Positions 15,938-23,482 of a stretch of DNA of 64,000 nt are shown one piece after another. Positions within the stretch are counted from its first letter, which is position 1, and each line of letters begins with the position of its first letter. The position numbers and the translations under genes are program-made. Source of the stretch: Flavobacteriales bacterium UBA6693 (GTDB lineage: Bacteria; Bacteroidota; Bacteroidia; Flavobacteriales; Weeksellaceae); assembly GCA_002454815.1 (NCBI GenBank), contig DKJL01000010.1, positions 324,054 to 388,053 on the forward strand, read 5' to 3'. A model generated the notes under the pieces. That model saw only the letters and a program-made list of their open reading frames with translations. It was not told where the DNA came from and did no database searches.

Positions 15938-16411
15938 ATGGATGCCAAACAAAAAGAACTGAATATTGCTACAATTAAGGAGGTTCTTCGACAGTATTTA
16001 CAGGAAAAAGGATTTAGGAACACGCCGGAACGCTACACTATTCTCGAAGAAATTTACGGAATGGAGCATCATTTCAACGTGGACGATCTCTATCTCATCA
16101 TGATGCAGAAAAAGTATCACGTTTCCAAAGCGACCATCTATAATACCATCGAGATATTCCTCGATGCAGGCTTGATCCGCAAACATCAGTTTGGCGAAAA
16201 AACACTGACTTCCTCGTCGTACGAAAAATCGTATTTTGATAAGCAGCATGATCATCTGGTGCTTTATAAAGCCGATTCCGACAAAGAAATTCAGGAAATA
16301 ATTGAATTTTGTGATCCTCGTATTCAGGGAATCAAGGAATCTATCGAGCAGGCTTTCGGTGTAACGATTGATTCGCATTCACTTTATTTTTACGGTACGA
16401 AAAAGGATTGA
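15938..16411 (+). CDS. Fur-family transcriptional repressor
   Basis: 157 residues. Winged-helix part: GFRNTPERYTILEEIYGMEHHFNVDDLY and VSKATIYNTIEIFLDAGLI, the recognition helix. The dimer/metal half has KQHDHLVLY and, near the end, DSHSLYFYG, giving the His and Glu ligands of the regulatory site. The C-terminal CxxC pairs of the structural zinc site found in many Fur proteins are missing, so metal specificity (Fe, Zn or Mn) is open. I use the ATG at 15938; the preceding TTG is also in frame. The stop codon overlaps the start of the OstA gene (TGATG), implying translational coupling. Confidence 0.9.
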   Translation: MDAKQKELNIATIKEVLRQYLQEKGFRNTPERYTILEEIYGMEHHFNVDDLYLIMMQKKYHVSKATIYNTIEIFLDAGLIRKHQFGEKTLTSSSYEKSYFDKQHDHLVLYKADSDKEIQEIIEFCDPRIQGIKESIEQAFGVTIDSHSLYFYGTKKD

Positions 16412-18147
16412 TGAAAAGTCTTTTTATCTTCTTGCTTTTCTTCGGTGTCGGCGTTTTTGGTCAGATCAGTACGCAGCCAGCGCGCGATCTTGTGAAAGAT
16501 CCTTATTTCGGCACAGCCCCGAAGGGCGCACCCACGGAGAAAGTAAAGCTCATCCATTCCGACCGTTTCGACAAGGATCCCGCCAAATATAACGGCAATC
16601 CCTACTTTTCGGGCAATGTGCAGTTCTCGCATCAGGGATCACTGCTGTCCGCCGATGAAGTTATTTTTTATCAGGAACAGAATTTTGTAAAAGCAATCGG
16701 AAACGTGCGCCTGCAAAACGCCGACGGCTCCGTTATTACAGCCGGCGAAATGGAATACGACGGCGATACGCAAAAAGGTATCGCACGCAAAAAAGTACTG
16801 CTTACCGATCCGGGCCAAACCATACAGACGGAAACGCTTTACTACGACCGTCTCTCCAATAAAGCTTACTTCAATACCGGCGGCACCATTACCAAAGATG
16901 GTAACGTAATGTACACCAAGTCCGCCACTTATGATCTTAACAGCAGGTTGATCGACTTTACGGGTAACGTGAAAATTGACAACGCAGAATACACGGTAGA
17001 CGGCGTTAATATTATCCAAAATCAAAATACCAATACGGCTACTTTCAACGGTCCCACCACCATTACCAACAAAAAGAATCCTGCAAACTTGATTTACACC
17101 GAGAAGGGAACTTACAATATGAATTCAAAGGAAGTTTATCTTAGGAAAAACTCAAGGATTCATTACAATGGTAAAGTGCTTACGGGTGACGATCTTTATT
17201 TCAACCAAATTACCGGTTTTGGTACGGGGAAAGGGAATGTCACGCTGCGTGATCCTCAGGAAAATCGTTATATGAAAGGCGGCTATGGCGAAATCTACGA
17301 GAAAAAAGATTCCGCGATGATGACCGAAAAACCTTATGCCGTCAAAATTCTCGAAAAAGATTCCATGTATTTTTCTGCAAACCGGATCTTGGCTTATCAA
17401 AAAATAAGCGAAACCAATCCGTTAAAAAAGAAAAGTTTTCTGCGTGCCTATCGCCAGGCCCGAATGTTCAAATCCAATATTCAGGTGCGCGCGGATTCTC
17501 TGAGTTTTAATGAAACCGACGGCATCATGCATCTCGACGGCAAACCGATTGCCTGGAGCGGCGAAAAACAGGTAACGGGCAATAAAATCGAAGCGTATTT
17601 CGACACCGAAAAAGAATTCATCGATTCGCTGCGCGTTGTGGGCGAAGCTTTTGCTATAAGCAAAGCGGATTCTTTGAATCTGAAAGACGAGTTCAATCAG
17701 GTAAAAGGAAAACTGATGATTGTTTACTACCAGCAGAACGACGTCAAACTGGCAAAAGTAATCGGCAATGCACAGGCAATCACGTACGCAGATGACCAGA
17801 ACGAAAAAACCAAGGAAGTAGAGCGCATCGGCGTTTCCCTGTCCACCTGCGGGGTGATCGAAGCTGAATTTGAAGACCGCCGCGTACAGATTATTTCCTG
17901 CAACATCGGCGCGAATACCGATATTTATCCCATGAGTCTGATTTCCCGTGAGCAGCGTTTTTTCCCGGATTTCAACTGGAATACCAAAGACCGTTTGCGG
18001 CGCTGGCAGGATATCTTCGTAGAGTCGCCCAATTACGAAGAGACCAAGTACGAAGCGGACGACAAACTGTACAATGCTGCACAGAAAGCACTCGATGATG
18101 AAAAGGCAAAACAGGAAGCGAAGAAACCAAAAAGAGTTAGGAAATAA
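16411..18147 (+). CDS. OstA/LptA-like outer-membrane biogenesis protein
   Basis: 578 residues with a signal peptide (MKSLFIFLLFFGVGVFG, then Gln). The body is a series of OstA/LptA-type beta strands: FSGNVQFSHQGSLLSADEVIF, FVKAIGNVRLQNADGSVITA, LIDFTGNVKIDNAEYTVDGV and later VTGNKIEAYFDTEKEFI. This is the extended OstA-like form seen in Bacteroidota, longer than the roughly 185-residue LptA. It probably forms or lines the periplasmic bridge that carries LPS to the outer membrane. It overlaps the fur-like gene, suggesting co-expression. No terminator follows; the GC-rich repeat copy 2 begins 9 bp past the stop. Confidence 0.85.
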   Translation: MKSLFIFLLFFGVGVFGQISTQPARDLVKDPYFGTAPKGAPTEKVKLIHSDRFDKDPAKYNGNPYFSGNVQFSHQGSLLSADEVIFYQEQNFVKAIGNVRLQNADGSVITAGEMEYDGDTQKGIARKKVLLTDPGQTIQTETLYYDRLSNKAYFNTGGTITKDGNVMYTKSATYDLNSRLIDFTGNVKIDNAEYTVDGVNIIQNQNTNTATFNGPTTITNKKNPANLIYTEKGTYNMNSKEVYLRKNSRIHYNGKVLTGDDLYFNQITGFGTGKGNVTLRDPQENRYMKGGYGEIYEKKDSAMMTEKPYAVKILEKDSMYFSANRILAYQKISETNPLKKKSFLRAYRQARMFKSNIQVRADSLSFNETDGIMHLDGKPIAWSGEKQVTGNKIEAYFDTEKEFIDSLRVVGEAFAISKADSLNLKDEFNQVKGKLMIVYYQQNDVKLAKVIGNAQAITYADDQNEKTKEVERIGVSLSTCGVIEAEFEDRRVQIISCNIGANTDIYPMSLISREQRFFPDFNWNTKDRLRRWQDIFVESPNYEETKYEADDKLYNAAQKALDDEKAKQEAKKPKRVRK

Positions 18148-18156
18148 AATTTTTAT

Positions 18157-18237
18157 TTGGGCGCCTTTTCCGCCCTCCGTTCCCGCTTCCCGCGCCTCGG
18201 CGGCGCGGGAGAGCTCCACTCAGGTCGGGGCGCAGGG
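18157..18237. repeat. GC-rich dispersed repeat, copy 2
   Basis: Shares its flanking arms with 5149-5221: the left arm runs TTGGGCGCC through CCGTTCCCGCTTCC and the right arm is GAGAGCTCCACTCAGGTCGG plus GGCGCAGGG. The centre differs: TCCCGCGCC (18188-18196) pairs with GGCGCGGGA (18202-18210), a 9-bp stem in place of the shorter palindrome of copy 1. The outer pair GCGCC (18161-18165) and GGCGC (18229-18233) is kept. The remaining intergenic DNA to 18379 has small palindromes, CCTGT/ACAGG at 18276-18288 and AAACC/GGTTT at 18314-18328, but no gene. Confidence 0.8.
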
Positions 18238-18379
18238 TACTTCGCTGTAATTTAATCGTGTAAAAAACTGGTTTTCCTGTTTTACAGGCAACTGTACTAC
18301 TCGTAATACTCATAAACCTTCAGGGTTTAAAAAAATAACACTGATTTTTCCGACCTTTGCCGATATTTTAAATCGAAAA

Positions 18380-19555
18380 ATGCACAAAGATTTCTTTACC
18401 TACCAAGCCCAAACTACCCAATTCGCGGCCGGCTTCGAAGTAGAAAAAGCCAGTGGGTCTTATATTTATGGAAAAAACGGCAGAAAATACCTTGATTTTG
18501 TAGCCGGGGTTTCTGCCAATACTCTGGGACATTCGCACCCTAAAATTGTCGAAGCCATCCAAACACAGGCAGGGAAATATCTGCACGTCATGGTCTACGG
18601 CGAATATGCGCAGGAAATGCCGGTGAAATTGTGCAAACTGTTGTCGGAAGCAACACCCGCCCCCTTGGAGGTTACGTATTTGGTCAACTCCGGTGCGGAG
18701 GCGATCGACGGCGCTTTGAAACTGGCCAAAAGATATACCGGCCGCGAGGAAATTATTTCGATGAAGAACTCCTATCACGGAAATACGCACGGCGCTTTGT
18801 CGGTGTCTGGCAATGAATATCACAAGCGGGAATATCGTCCGCTCTTGCCAATGGTCAGTTTTATTGAGTTTAACAATCAAAATGAATTTGATAAAATTAC
18901 CGAAAAAACCGCCTGTGTTTTAGCAGAAACAATTCAAGGTGCAGCAGGGTTTCTGGTGCCGGATGCTGATTATTTTGTGAATATAAAAAAAAGGTGTGAA
19001 GAAGTCGGTGCGCTTTTAATACTTGATGAGATCCAGCCGGGGTTCGGCCGCACCGGAAGACTCTTCTCTTTTGAGGATTTCGGAATGGTTCCGGATATTC
19101 TTGTGATGGGCAAAGGAATGGGCGGCGGCGTGCCGGTGGGTGCTTTTATGAGCTCACGCGAGATTATGGAAACGCTTTCGCATTCGCCGAAGCTGGGGCA
19201 CATTACCACCTTTGGCGGTAATCCACTGATTGCTGCCGCGAGCTACGCGACTTTGCATGAAGTGCTGGAAAGTGGCCTGATGAACGAAGTCTCCGCCAAG
19301 GAACAACTGTTCCGAAAATTATTGGTGCATCCGAAAATAAAAAACGTGAACGGAAAAGGCTTGATGCTGGCCGTTAATTTAGGGACGCCAGAATTTACGC
19401 TGGCAGTCGCAAAACGCTGTATGGAAAAAGGACTCATTGTTTTTTGGCAGCTCTACCGCAATGAATACCTGCGCCTCTCGCCACCGCTGACGATTTCGGA
19501 AGATGAGATCCGCGAAGGCTGCGCCATTATCCTTGAGGTGCTGGATGCGTGCTGA
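18380..19555 (+). CDS. Class III (acetylornithine-type) PLP aminotransferase
   Basis: 391 residues, fold type I. Marks: KYLDFVAGVSANTLGHSHPKI near 35, VTYLVNSGAEAIDGALKLAK (phosphate-binding region), ILDEIQPGFGRTGRLFSFED with the PLP-binding Asp, and VMGKGMGGGVPVGAFM with the Schiff-base Lys. The family includes acetylornithine, succinylornithine and 4-aminobutyrate transaminases; the true substrate is not clear because no arginine-pathway genes are nearby. Cytoplasmic. The upstream gap carries the GC repeat, so it likely has its own promoter; a near-match GACCTTTG is at about 18352-18359. Confidence 0.9.
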   Translation: MHKDFFTYQAQTTQFAAGFEVEKASGSYIYGKNGRKYLDFVAGVSANTLGHSHPKIVEAIQTQAGKYLHVMVYGEYAQEMPVKLCKLLSEATPAPLEVTYLVNSGAEAIDGALKLAKRYTGREEIISMKNSYHGNTHGALSVSGNEYHKREYRPLLPMVSFIEFNNQNEFDKITEKTACVLAETIQGAAGFLVPDADYFVNIKKRCEEVGALLILDEIQPGFGRTGRLFSFEDFGMVPDILVMGKGMGGGVPVGAFMSSREIMETLSHSPKLGHITTFGGNPLIAAASYATLHEVLESGLMNEVSAKEQLFRKLLVHPKIKNVNGKGLMLAVNLGTPEFTLAVAKRCMEKGLIVFWQLYRNEYLRLSPPLTISEDEIREGCAIILEVLDAC

Positions 19556-19588
19556 TCATCGTCAGCTGAAACCCACGAGTCTTTCTAA

Positions 19589-19676
19589 TAGCCGCGATGG
19601 AAGCGGCATCCCGCGATGATATATATCATACTTTTCGACGTTGGCTGTACCTATCGCGGATATAGCGGACAGCGCG
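19589..19676. repeat. Structured intergenic repeat of a second type
   Basis: The left arm is GATGGAAGCGGCATC (about 19596-19610) and the right arm GGATATAGCGGACAGCG (about 19658-19674). Between them CCGCGAT (19611-19617) pairs with ATCGCGG (19653-19659), enclosing a perfect 14-bp palindrome ATGATATATATCAT (19616-19629). GCCGC (19591-19595) and GCGGC (19603-19607) form a small hairpin. I recognise the two arms, from memory, as common in intergenic DNA of Flavobacteriia with a variable paired middle. The remainder of 19556-19795 shows no gene. Confidence 0.65.
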
Positions 19677-19795
19677 CACTCCGCCGCGGAAAATGCCGTA
19701 TGTTGCTGCTCCTCAAAAATGTTTTTTACTTTTAAATTATGGTGTATATCAGAAATTAATTTATATATTGCGACACATTAAAAACAGGTAGTAAT

Positions 19796-20182
19796 ATGGC
19801 GAAAACCAAAGTGCAGTATGAGTTCCCAATGCACTGTCAGTCAGAGATTTTGTACGAATATATGGCCAGCGCAGAAGGACTTTCGGAGTGGTTTGCGGAA
19901 GATGTGGTGGAGAAAGGGGACGATTTCTATTTTAGCTGGAACGGCGGACCGGCTGAGAAGGCTACCCTGATTCGCTATAAGCCGGAAAGCTTCGTGCGGT
20001 TTCGCTGGGAAGAGGATGAAGGCACCAAAAATTATTTCGAAATGACCATTGTTATCGATGACATAACCGAGGACCTGGCGCTGAATGTAGTTGATTTCTG
20101 CGATGATGGCGATGAGGAAGAAAACCGGCTGTACTGGGAAAACCTGATTGAAAATCTCAAAATAAAGTTGGGCGCTGCCTAA
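19796..20182 (+). CDS. START-like (AHSA1/SRPBCC-type) domain protein
   Basis: 128 residues: KVQYEFPMHCQSEILYEYM at the start, SAEGLSEWFAEDVVEKGDDF with the Trp typical of AHSA1-like folds, FYFSWNGGPAEKATLI and an acidic tail region. SRPBCC proteins bind hydrophobic ligands or Hsp90; no ligand can be assigned. The gene lies 72 bp before the class IV aminotransferase-like gene on the same strand, an order I recall as conserved in flavobacteria together with yqgE and HU, which hints at a shared but unknown function. Confidence 0.85.
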   Translation: MAKTKVQYEFPMHCQSEILYEYMASAEGLSEWFAEDVVEKGDDFYFSWNGGPAEKATLIRYKPESFVRFRWEEDEGTKNYFEMTIVIDDITEDLALNVVDFCDDGDEEENRLYWENLIENLKIKLGAA

Positions 20183-20254
20183 CGGAACTTGCATAAACGA
20201 ACATGATGAACGATTTTTCGTTCATTATTTTTTTATAAATTATAAAAGACCGTT

Positions 20255-21055
20255 GTGAATCTATCTTTTTTTTCAGAACCCGCTGAGGTGGCCAACCGCG
20301 CTTTTCTGTACGGTGACTGTGTACAGGTTTCTTTTTTTGTGCACCAGGGAAACCTGATTATGGCTGAAGAGTGCTATTTCTATCTAATGGCGTCGATGCG
20401 CAAAATGCGCATGGCAATTCCGCTGACGTATACACTGGAGTATTTTCAGGAATTATTTACCAGGCACATTTCCGAAAATCAAATCAGTGCTGCCGTTATC
20501 CGGTTTTTTGTTTACCGAAAAAAAAGTGTAGAATTGGTGCGCAGCAATACAGCTTATTATTTTGAAATTCATAAAGATGCCACTGTTTTAGCACTGCAGC
20601 AACCTTATGAAATCGATATGATTAAGGAAGTAGGCGTCAACGTCAATTTGCTCAGTGGTCTCCACGTCCATGCTGCGGAGAATATTTATGCCGCGGCTTA
20701 CGCTGCCGATAATGACCTGGATGATGTTATTTTGCTGAATCCTTCCAAACGCATCGCACGTTGCATCACAGGCAATTTGCTACTGTTGAACGGCAATACG
20801 ATTCGTGTCCCGAAACAAACAGAAGGCGCTTTTATCTCTCCTCTTTTGGAAAATTTTGTCACGTTTCTGCACAAGCAAAAACATGCTGTGATCGAAGAAG
20901 CAGAAATGATCGCTTTCGAAACACAGAAAGCCGAGGAAATTCTAATTGTTTCCGATACGAAAGGATTTATACCGGTGGAGAAAATCCGCAGCAAAAATTT
21001 TGGTTCGGAGCGTTTCCGCTCTTTTGTGAACGCCTGGATTGCTTCTTTTAATTGA
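20255..21055 (+). CDS. Class IV aminotransferase-like protein, probably catalytically inactive
   Basis: 266 residues from a GTG at 20255; no ATG fits. The fold-type IV outline is clear: NRAFLYGDCVQVSFFV (in active enzymes YGDxxFET), ECYFYLMASMRKMRMAIP, DDVILLNPSKRIARCITGNL and LLNGNTIRVPKQTEGAF. Key positions differ: Tyr43 stands where the phosphate-binding Arg is expected (YFRL), His137 (SGLHVH) where the PLP lysine should be, and Arg169 where the PLP-ring Glu sits before the GN pair. The E-T of FET is also lost. The reading frame is intact and codon use is ordinary, so it looks kept but not as a standard aminotransferase or ADC lyase. It may bind a ligand or protein. Confidence 0.75.
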   Translation: MNLSFFSEPAEVANRAFLYGDCVQVSFFVHQGNLIMAEECYFYLMASMRKMRMAIPLTYTLEYFQELFTRHISENQISAAVIRFFVYRKKSVELVRSNTAYYFEIHKDATVLALQQPYEIDMIKEVGVNVNLLSGLHVHAAENIYAAAYAADNDLDDVILLNPSKRIARCITGNLLLLNGNTIRVPKQTEGAFISPLLENFVTFLHKQKHAVIEEAEMIAFETQKAEEILIVSDTKGFIPVEKIRSKNFGSERFRSFVNAWIASFN

Positions 21056-21137
21056 TTTTTTAAAGCACACCGAAACTTTAACTATTCTGTATCTATAAGT
21101 GAAAAGTGCAGAACCTCTTTATCGTAAATGAATAGTA

Positions 21138-21686
21138 TCAGTTCATCGAGACATCTTCCGGCGCGTTCGCCCAAAGTAGAAATTCGCCGCCGAGGTTTTG
21201 CATAATATTTTTCCAGAGATTCTGGTCGTTCGCCGAAGTATAATCGAGATTATAAACATCTACCGGCGTCCACATTTTCCGTAGAATTTCCCCGTCCAGC
21301 TGCTGCATTCCCCAACCCGTATATCCGGAAAAAACTTTCACATCACCAATAGGTAATCGCAGATCGATGATGGCAGCGACCACCTTTTCAATGTCCTCTG
21401 TCAAATAAAATTCATCGTTGATCTCGGTAAAACTTTCGGTTACTTTTTCGCCTTTGCAAATAAAGAATATTTTGTCATTTTCCACGGGACCGCCGTCATA
21501 AACCGAAACCTGAAAGCCAAAGATATTGAGCAGTTTAGCGCTCATGCTGTCGTTCCGTTTATTCAAAATCAGGCCAAAAGCGCCCTGATCATTATGATCG
21601 ACGATAAGAACAACGGAGCGCGAAAAGATGTCGCCCGAGATGTCCGGTGTGGATATTAATATTTTACCTTTGTAAGAATAACTCAT
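21138..21686 (-). CDS. YqgE/AlgH family protein
   Basis: 182 residues from the ATG at 21684-21686 (MSYSYKGKILISTPDISGD). Family marks are the start just quoted, FSRSVVLIVDHNDQGAFGLILNKR, VYDGGPVENDKIFFI and VFSGYTGWGMQQLDGEI. YqgE/AlgH is a cytoplasmic protein of unclear function. A longer reading from 21758 would enter the divergent pdxH gene and adds poorly coding residues, so I reject it. Confidence 0.92.
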   Translation of the reverse strand: MSYSYKGKILISTPDISGDIFSRSVVLIVDHNDQGAFGLILNKRNDSMSAKLLNIFGFQVSVYDGGPVENDKIFFICKGEKVTESFTEINDEFYLTEDIEKVVAAIIDLRLPIGDVKVFSGYTGWGMQQLDGEILRKMWTPVDVYNLDYTSANDQNLWKNIMQNLGGEFLLWANAPEDVSMN

Positions 21687-21738
21687 CTGAAATACAAGGT
21701 CAAATAATGAACCTTTGACCAAATGTAATAAAAATTTC

Positions 21739-22383
21739 ATGGAAAACTTATACGACAAAAGAAAAGTTTATGACCGCTCGGAACTTTTGGAAAGCGAGGT
21801 TCGCGATAACCCGATTGAGCAGTTTCGCGACTGGTTCCTGGATGCCGAAGAAAATCCCAACGTAAGAGAAGCCAATGCCATGGCCCTATCTACGGTGGAA
21901 ACTGACGGCTGTCCGCGCACGCGGATGGTTCTTTTGAAGGCATACAGCTGGGAAGGTTTTATATTTTACACCAACTACGAAAGCCGAAAAGGCAGAGCCA
22001 TCGAAGAGGTGCCACTAGTGTGTCTGCACTTTTTCTGGCCAACGCTGGAGCGCCAAATCATCATTAAGGCAAAAGTGGAAAAACTGCCGGCCAATCTTAG
22101 CGACGGCTATTTCCATGCGAGACCAAAAGGAAGTCAGTTGGGTGCGGTAGTTTCGCCGCAAAGTTCCGAAATTCCCAAGCGCCAATTCCTGGAAAACCGT
22201 TTGCAGGAACTCGAAAAAGAATATGAAAACAGAGAAGTGCCGAGGCCCGAAAACTGGGGAGGGTATTTGGCCAGACCTTATGAAATTGAATTTTGGCAGG
22301 GCCGTCCGAATCGGCTGCACGACCGGCTGATCTACGTTTTGGATGAGCAGCTGGAGTGGAAACTTTCGCGGTTGGCACCATAA
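21739..22383 (+). CDS. pdxH: Pyridoxamine 5'-phosphate oxidase
   Basis: 214 residues, matching PdxH length. FMN-binding marks: GCPRTRMVLLKAYSWEGFIF and TNYESRKGRAIE; the PLP-contacting C-terminus is RPNRLHDRLIYVLDEQLEW ending in KLSRLAP. It oxidises pyridoxamine or pyridoxine phosphate to PLP. I choose the ATG at 21739 (MENLYDKRKVYDRSEL). The gene is divergent from yqgE with only 52 bp between starts. A strong bidirectional terminator follows. Confidence 0.96.
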   Translation: MENLYDKRKVYDRSELLESEVRDNPIEQFRDWFLDAEENPNVREANAMALSTVETDGCPRTRMVLLKAYSWEGFIFYTNYESRKGRAIEEVPLVCLHFFWPTLERQIIIKAKVEKLPANLSDGYFHARPKGSQLGAVVSPQSSEIPKRQFLENRLQELEKEYENREVPRPENWGGYLARPYEIEFWQGRPNRLHDRLIYVLDEQLEWKLSRLAP

Positions 22384-22415
22384 AAAAAGATCCCAAAACC
22401 GGGATCTTTTTTTTT
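22382..22415. terminator. Bidirectional terminator between pdxH and HU
   Basis: AAAAAGATCCC and GGGATCTTTTT form a perfect stem around AAAACC (22395-22400), flanked by A and T runs on both sides, so it serves converging pdxH (plus) and HU (minus). Confidence 0.93.
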
Positions 22416-22430
22416 ATCGAATAAGGATGA

Positions 22431-22721
22431 TTATTTCTTGTTACTACCGCCCATTACAGAATCAGAAAGTTCTGCACCGGCTTTAAATTTAGCTACTTTT
22501 TTCGCAGCAATTTGAATTGGTGCTTTAGTCGCAGGGTTAATTCCTTGTCTTGCAGCACGCTCGGCTACGGAGAAAGTACCAAATCCAACTAATGAAACTT
22601 TACCGTCTTGCTTTAGCGTTTCGGTAACGTTGGAAATGAAAGATTCTAAAGCTGCTTTTGCGGCTACTTTTGAAATGCCGGCGTCATTTGCCATTGCATC
22701 GATTAATTCAGATTTGTTCAT
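22431..22721 (-). CDS. HU family DNA-binding protein
   Basis: 96 residues: MNKSELIDAMANDAGISKVAAK helical N-terminus, VSLVGFGTFSVAERAARQGINP, the HU signature, and basic C-terminal helix. HU dimers bend and wrap DNA as a nucleoid protein. The C-terminal tail (SDSVMGGSNKK) is slightly longer than in E. coli HU. It has a consensus promoter upstream and a terminator downstream, so it is monocistronic and likely highly expressed. Confidence 0.96.
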   Translation of the reverse strand: MNKSELIDAMANDAGISKVAAKAALESFISNVTETLKQDGKVSLVGFGTFSVAERAARQGINPATKAPIQIAAKKVAKFKAGAELSDSVMGGSNKK

Positions 22722-22755
22722 AATAGTAATTCTTAGGGTTAGTTTGATTTAGAAG

Positions 22756-22786
22756 CAAATATAAAACTTTTTTGATATCACACAAA
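22756..22786 (-). promoter_or_regulatory. Consensus Bacteroidota promoter of HU
   Basis: On the minus strand TTTG (22786-22783), a 19-bp spacer, then TATATTTG (22763-22756): a perfect match to TTTG-N19-TAnnTTTG, 35 bp before the HU ATG. Confidence 0.88.
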
Positions 22787-23095
22787 TTCTTTGCAATTAA
22801 TTAATCAAAGTTCAAAAAAAATTCAAATTTAACAGAAACTTATAAACTTCAAAATCAACGTTTAATCGCGCTTTTCCAGTGCTATAATTATGCCAAACCC
22901 TTTATTAGCCGACATTGTTTTGAAATGCGTTTTTTAATGTCATATTTGCGAATAATTAAATCAGCATTTAATTTTTTTTAAAGTGTAAATATTATTTTAA
23001 TTACTTAAAAACCAGCGATCTGCTGCGGATTTTAAATACAGGTTGTTCATTCCTCACAAGAATAGTTCCGCAACTTATATTTTATTTAAAATAAG

Positions 23096-23103
23096 TAAAT
23101 TTG
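23096..23103 (+). promoter_or_regulatory. -7 element for panD
   Basis: TAAATTTG, only 4 bp before the panD ATG at 23108. Predicted transcription would start at or within a base of the start codon. Confidence 0.5.
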
Positions 23104-23107
23104 CCGC

Positions 23108-23458
23108 ATGTTAATTGAATTATTCAAATCCAAGATTCACCGCGTCCGGGTGACGCAGTCGGATCTTAATTATATCGGAAGCATCACCATCGACGAAGAT
23201 TTGCTCGATGCATCGGGCATCCTGGTCGGTGAGCGTGTTTATATCGTCAATGTCAATAACGGCGAGCGCTTCGATACCTACGCGATCCGTGGCAAGCGCG
23301 GTTCTGGCGAAGTTTGCCTTAATGGTCCGGCAGCGCGGCGCGTGCAGAAAGACGATATCATTATCATTATTGCTTATGCGCAAATGACGCCCGAGGAAGC
23401 CCGGGAATTTCAGCCAAAGATTATCTTTCCGAACGAGCAGACCAATCTGCTGACCTAA
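23108..23458 (+). CDS. panD: Aspartate 1-decarboxylase precursor
   Basis: 116 residues. The self-cleavage site Gly24-Ser25 (NYIGSITID) that yields the pyruvoyl group is intact, as are Arg54 and Tyr58 (ERFDTYAI) and Asn-Gly at LNGPAAR. It makes beta-alanine from aspartate for pantothenate and CoA synthesis. The ATG is fixed by family alignment, which puts the -7 box only 4 bp upstream. The YbhN-like gene follows 24 bp later and may be co-transcribed. Confidence 0.96.
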   Translation: MLIELFKSKIHRVRVTQSDLNYIGSITIDEDLLDASGILVGERVYIVNVNNGERFDTYAIRGKRGSGEVCLNGPAARRVQKDDIIIIIAYAQMTPEEAREFQPKIIFPNEQTNLLT

Positions 23459-23482
23459 ATCAGAGTTGCTAAATACGTACTA

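Larger units (their letters stand above)
22722..23107. other. 386-bp AT-rich intergenic region
   Basis: Holds the HU promoter on the minus strand (22756-22786) and the panD -7 element on the plus strand (23096-23103). Otherwise I see only AT-rich DNA and a weak 6-bp inverted pair, GACATT (22911-22916) with AATGTC (22936-22941). No gene or RNA could be recognised. Confidence 0.6.

Noticed and set aside
17422..18219. 265-codon minus-strand open frame opposite ostA
   Set aside because: Antisense shadow of a well-supported gene; it runs into the repeat and has no export signal or motif.
21687..21758. Upstream start for yqgE
   Set aside because: It would overlap the pdxH start and adds residues not seen in the family; the ATG at 21686 matches the conserved beginning.
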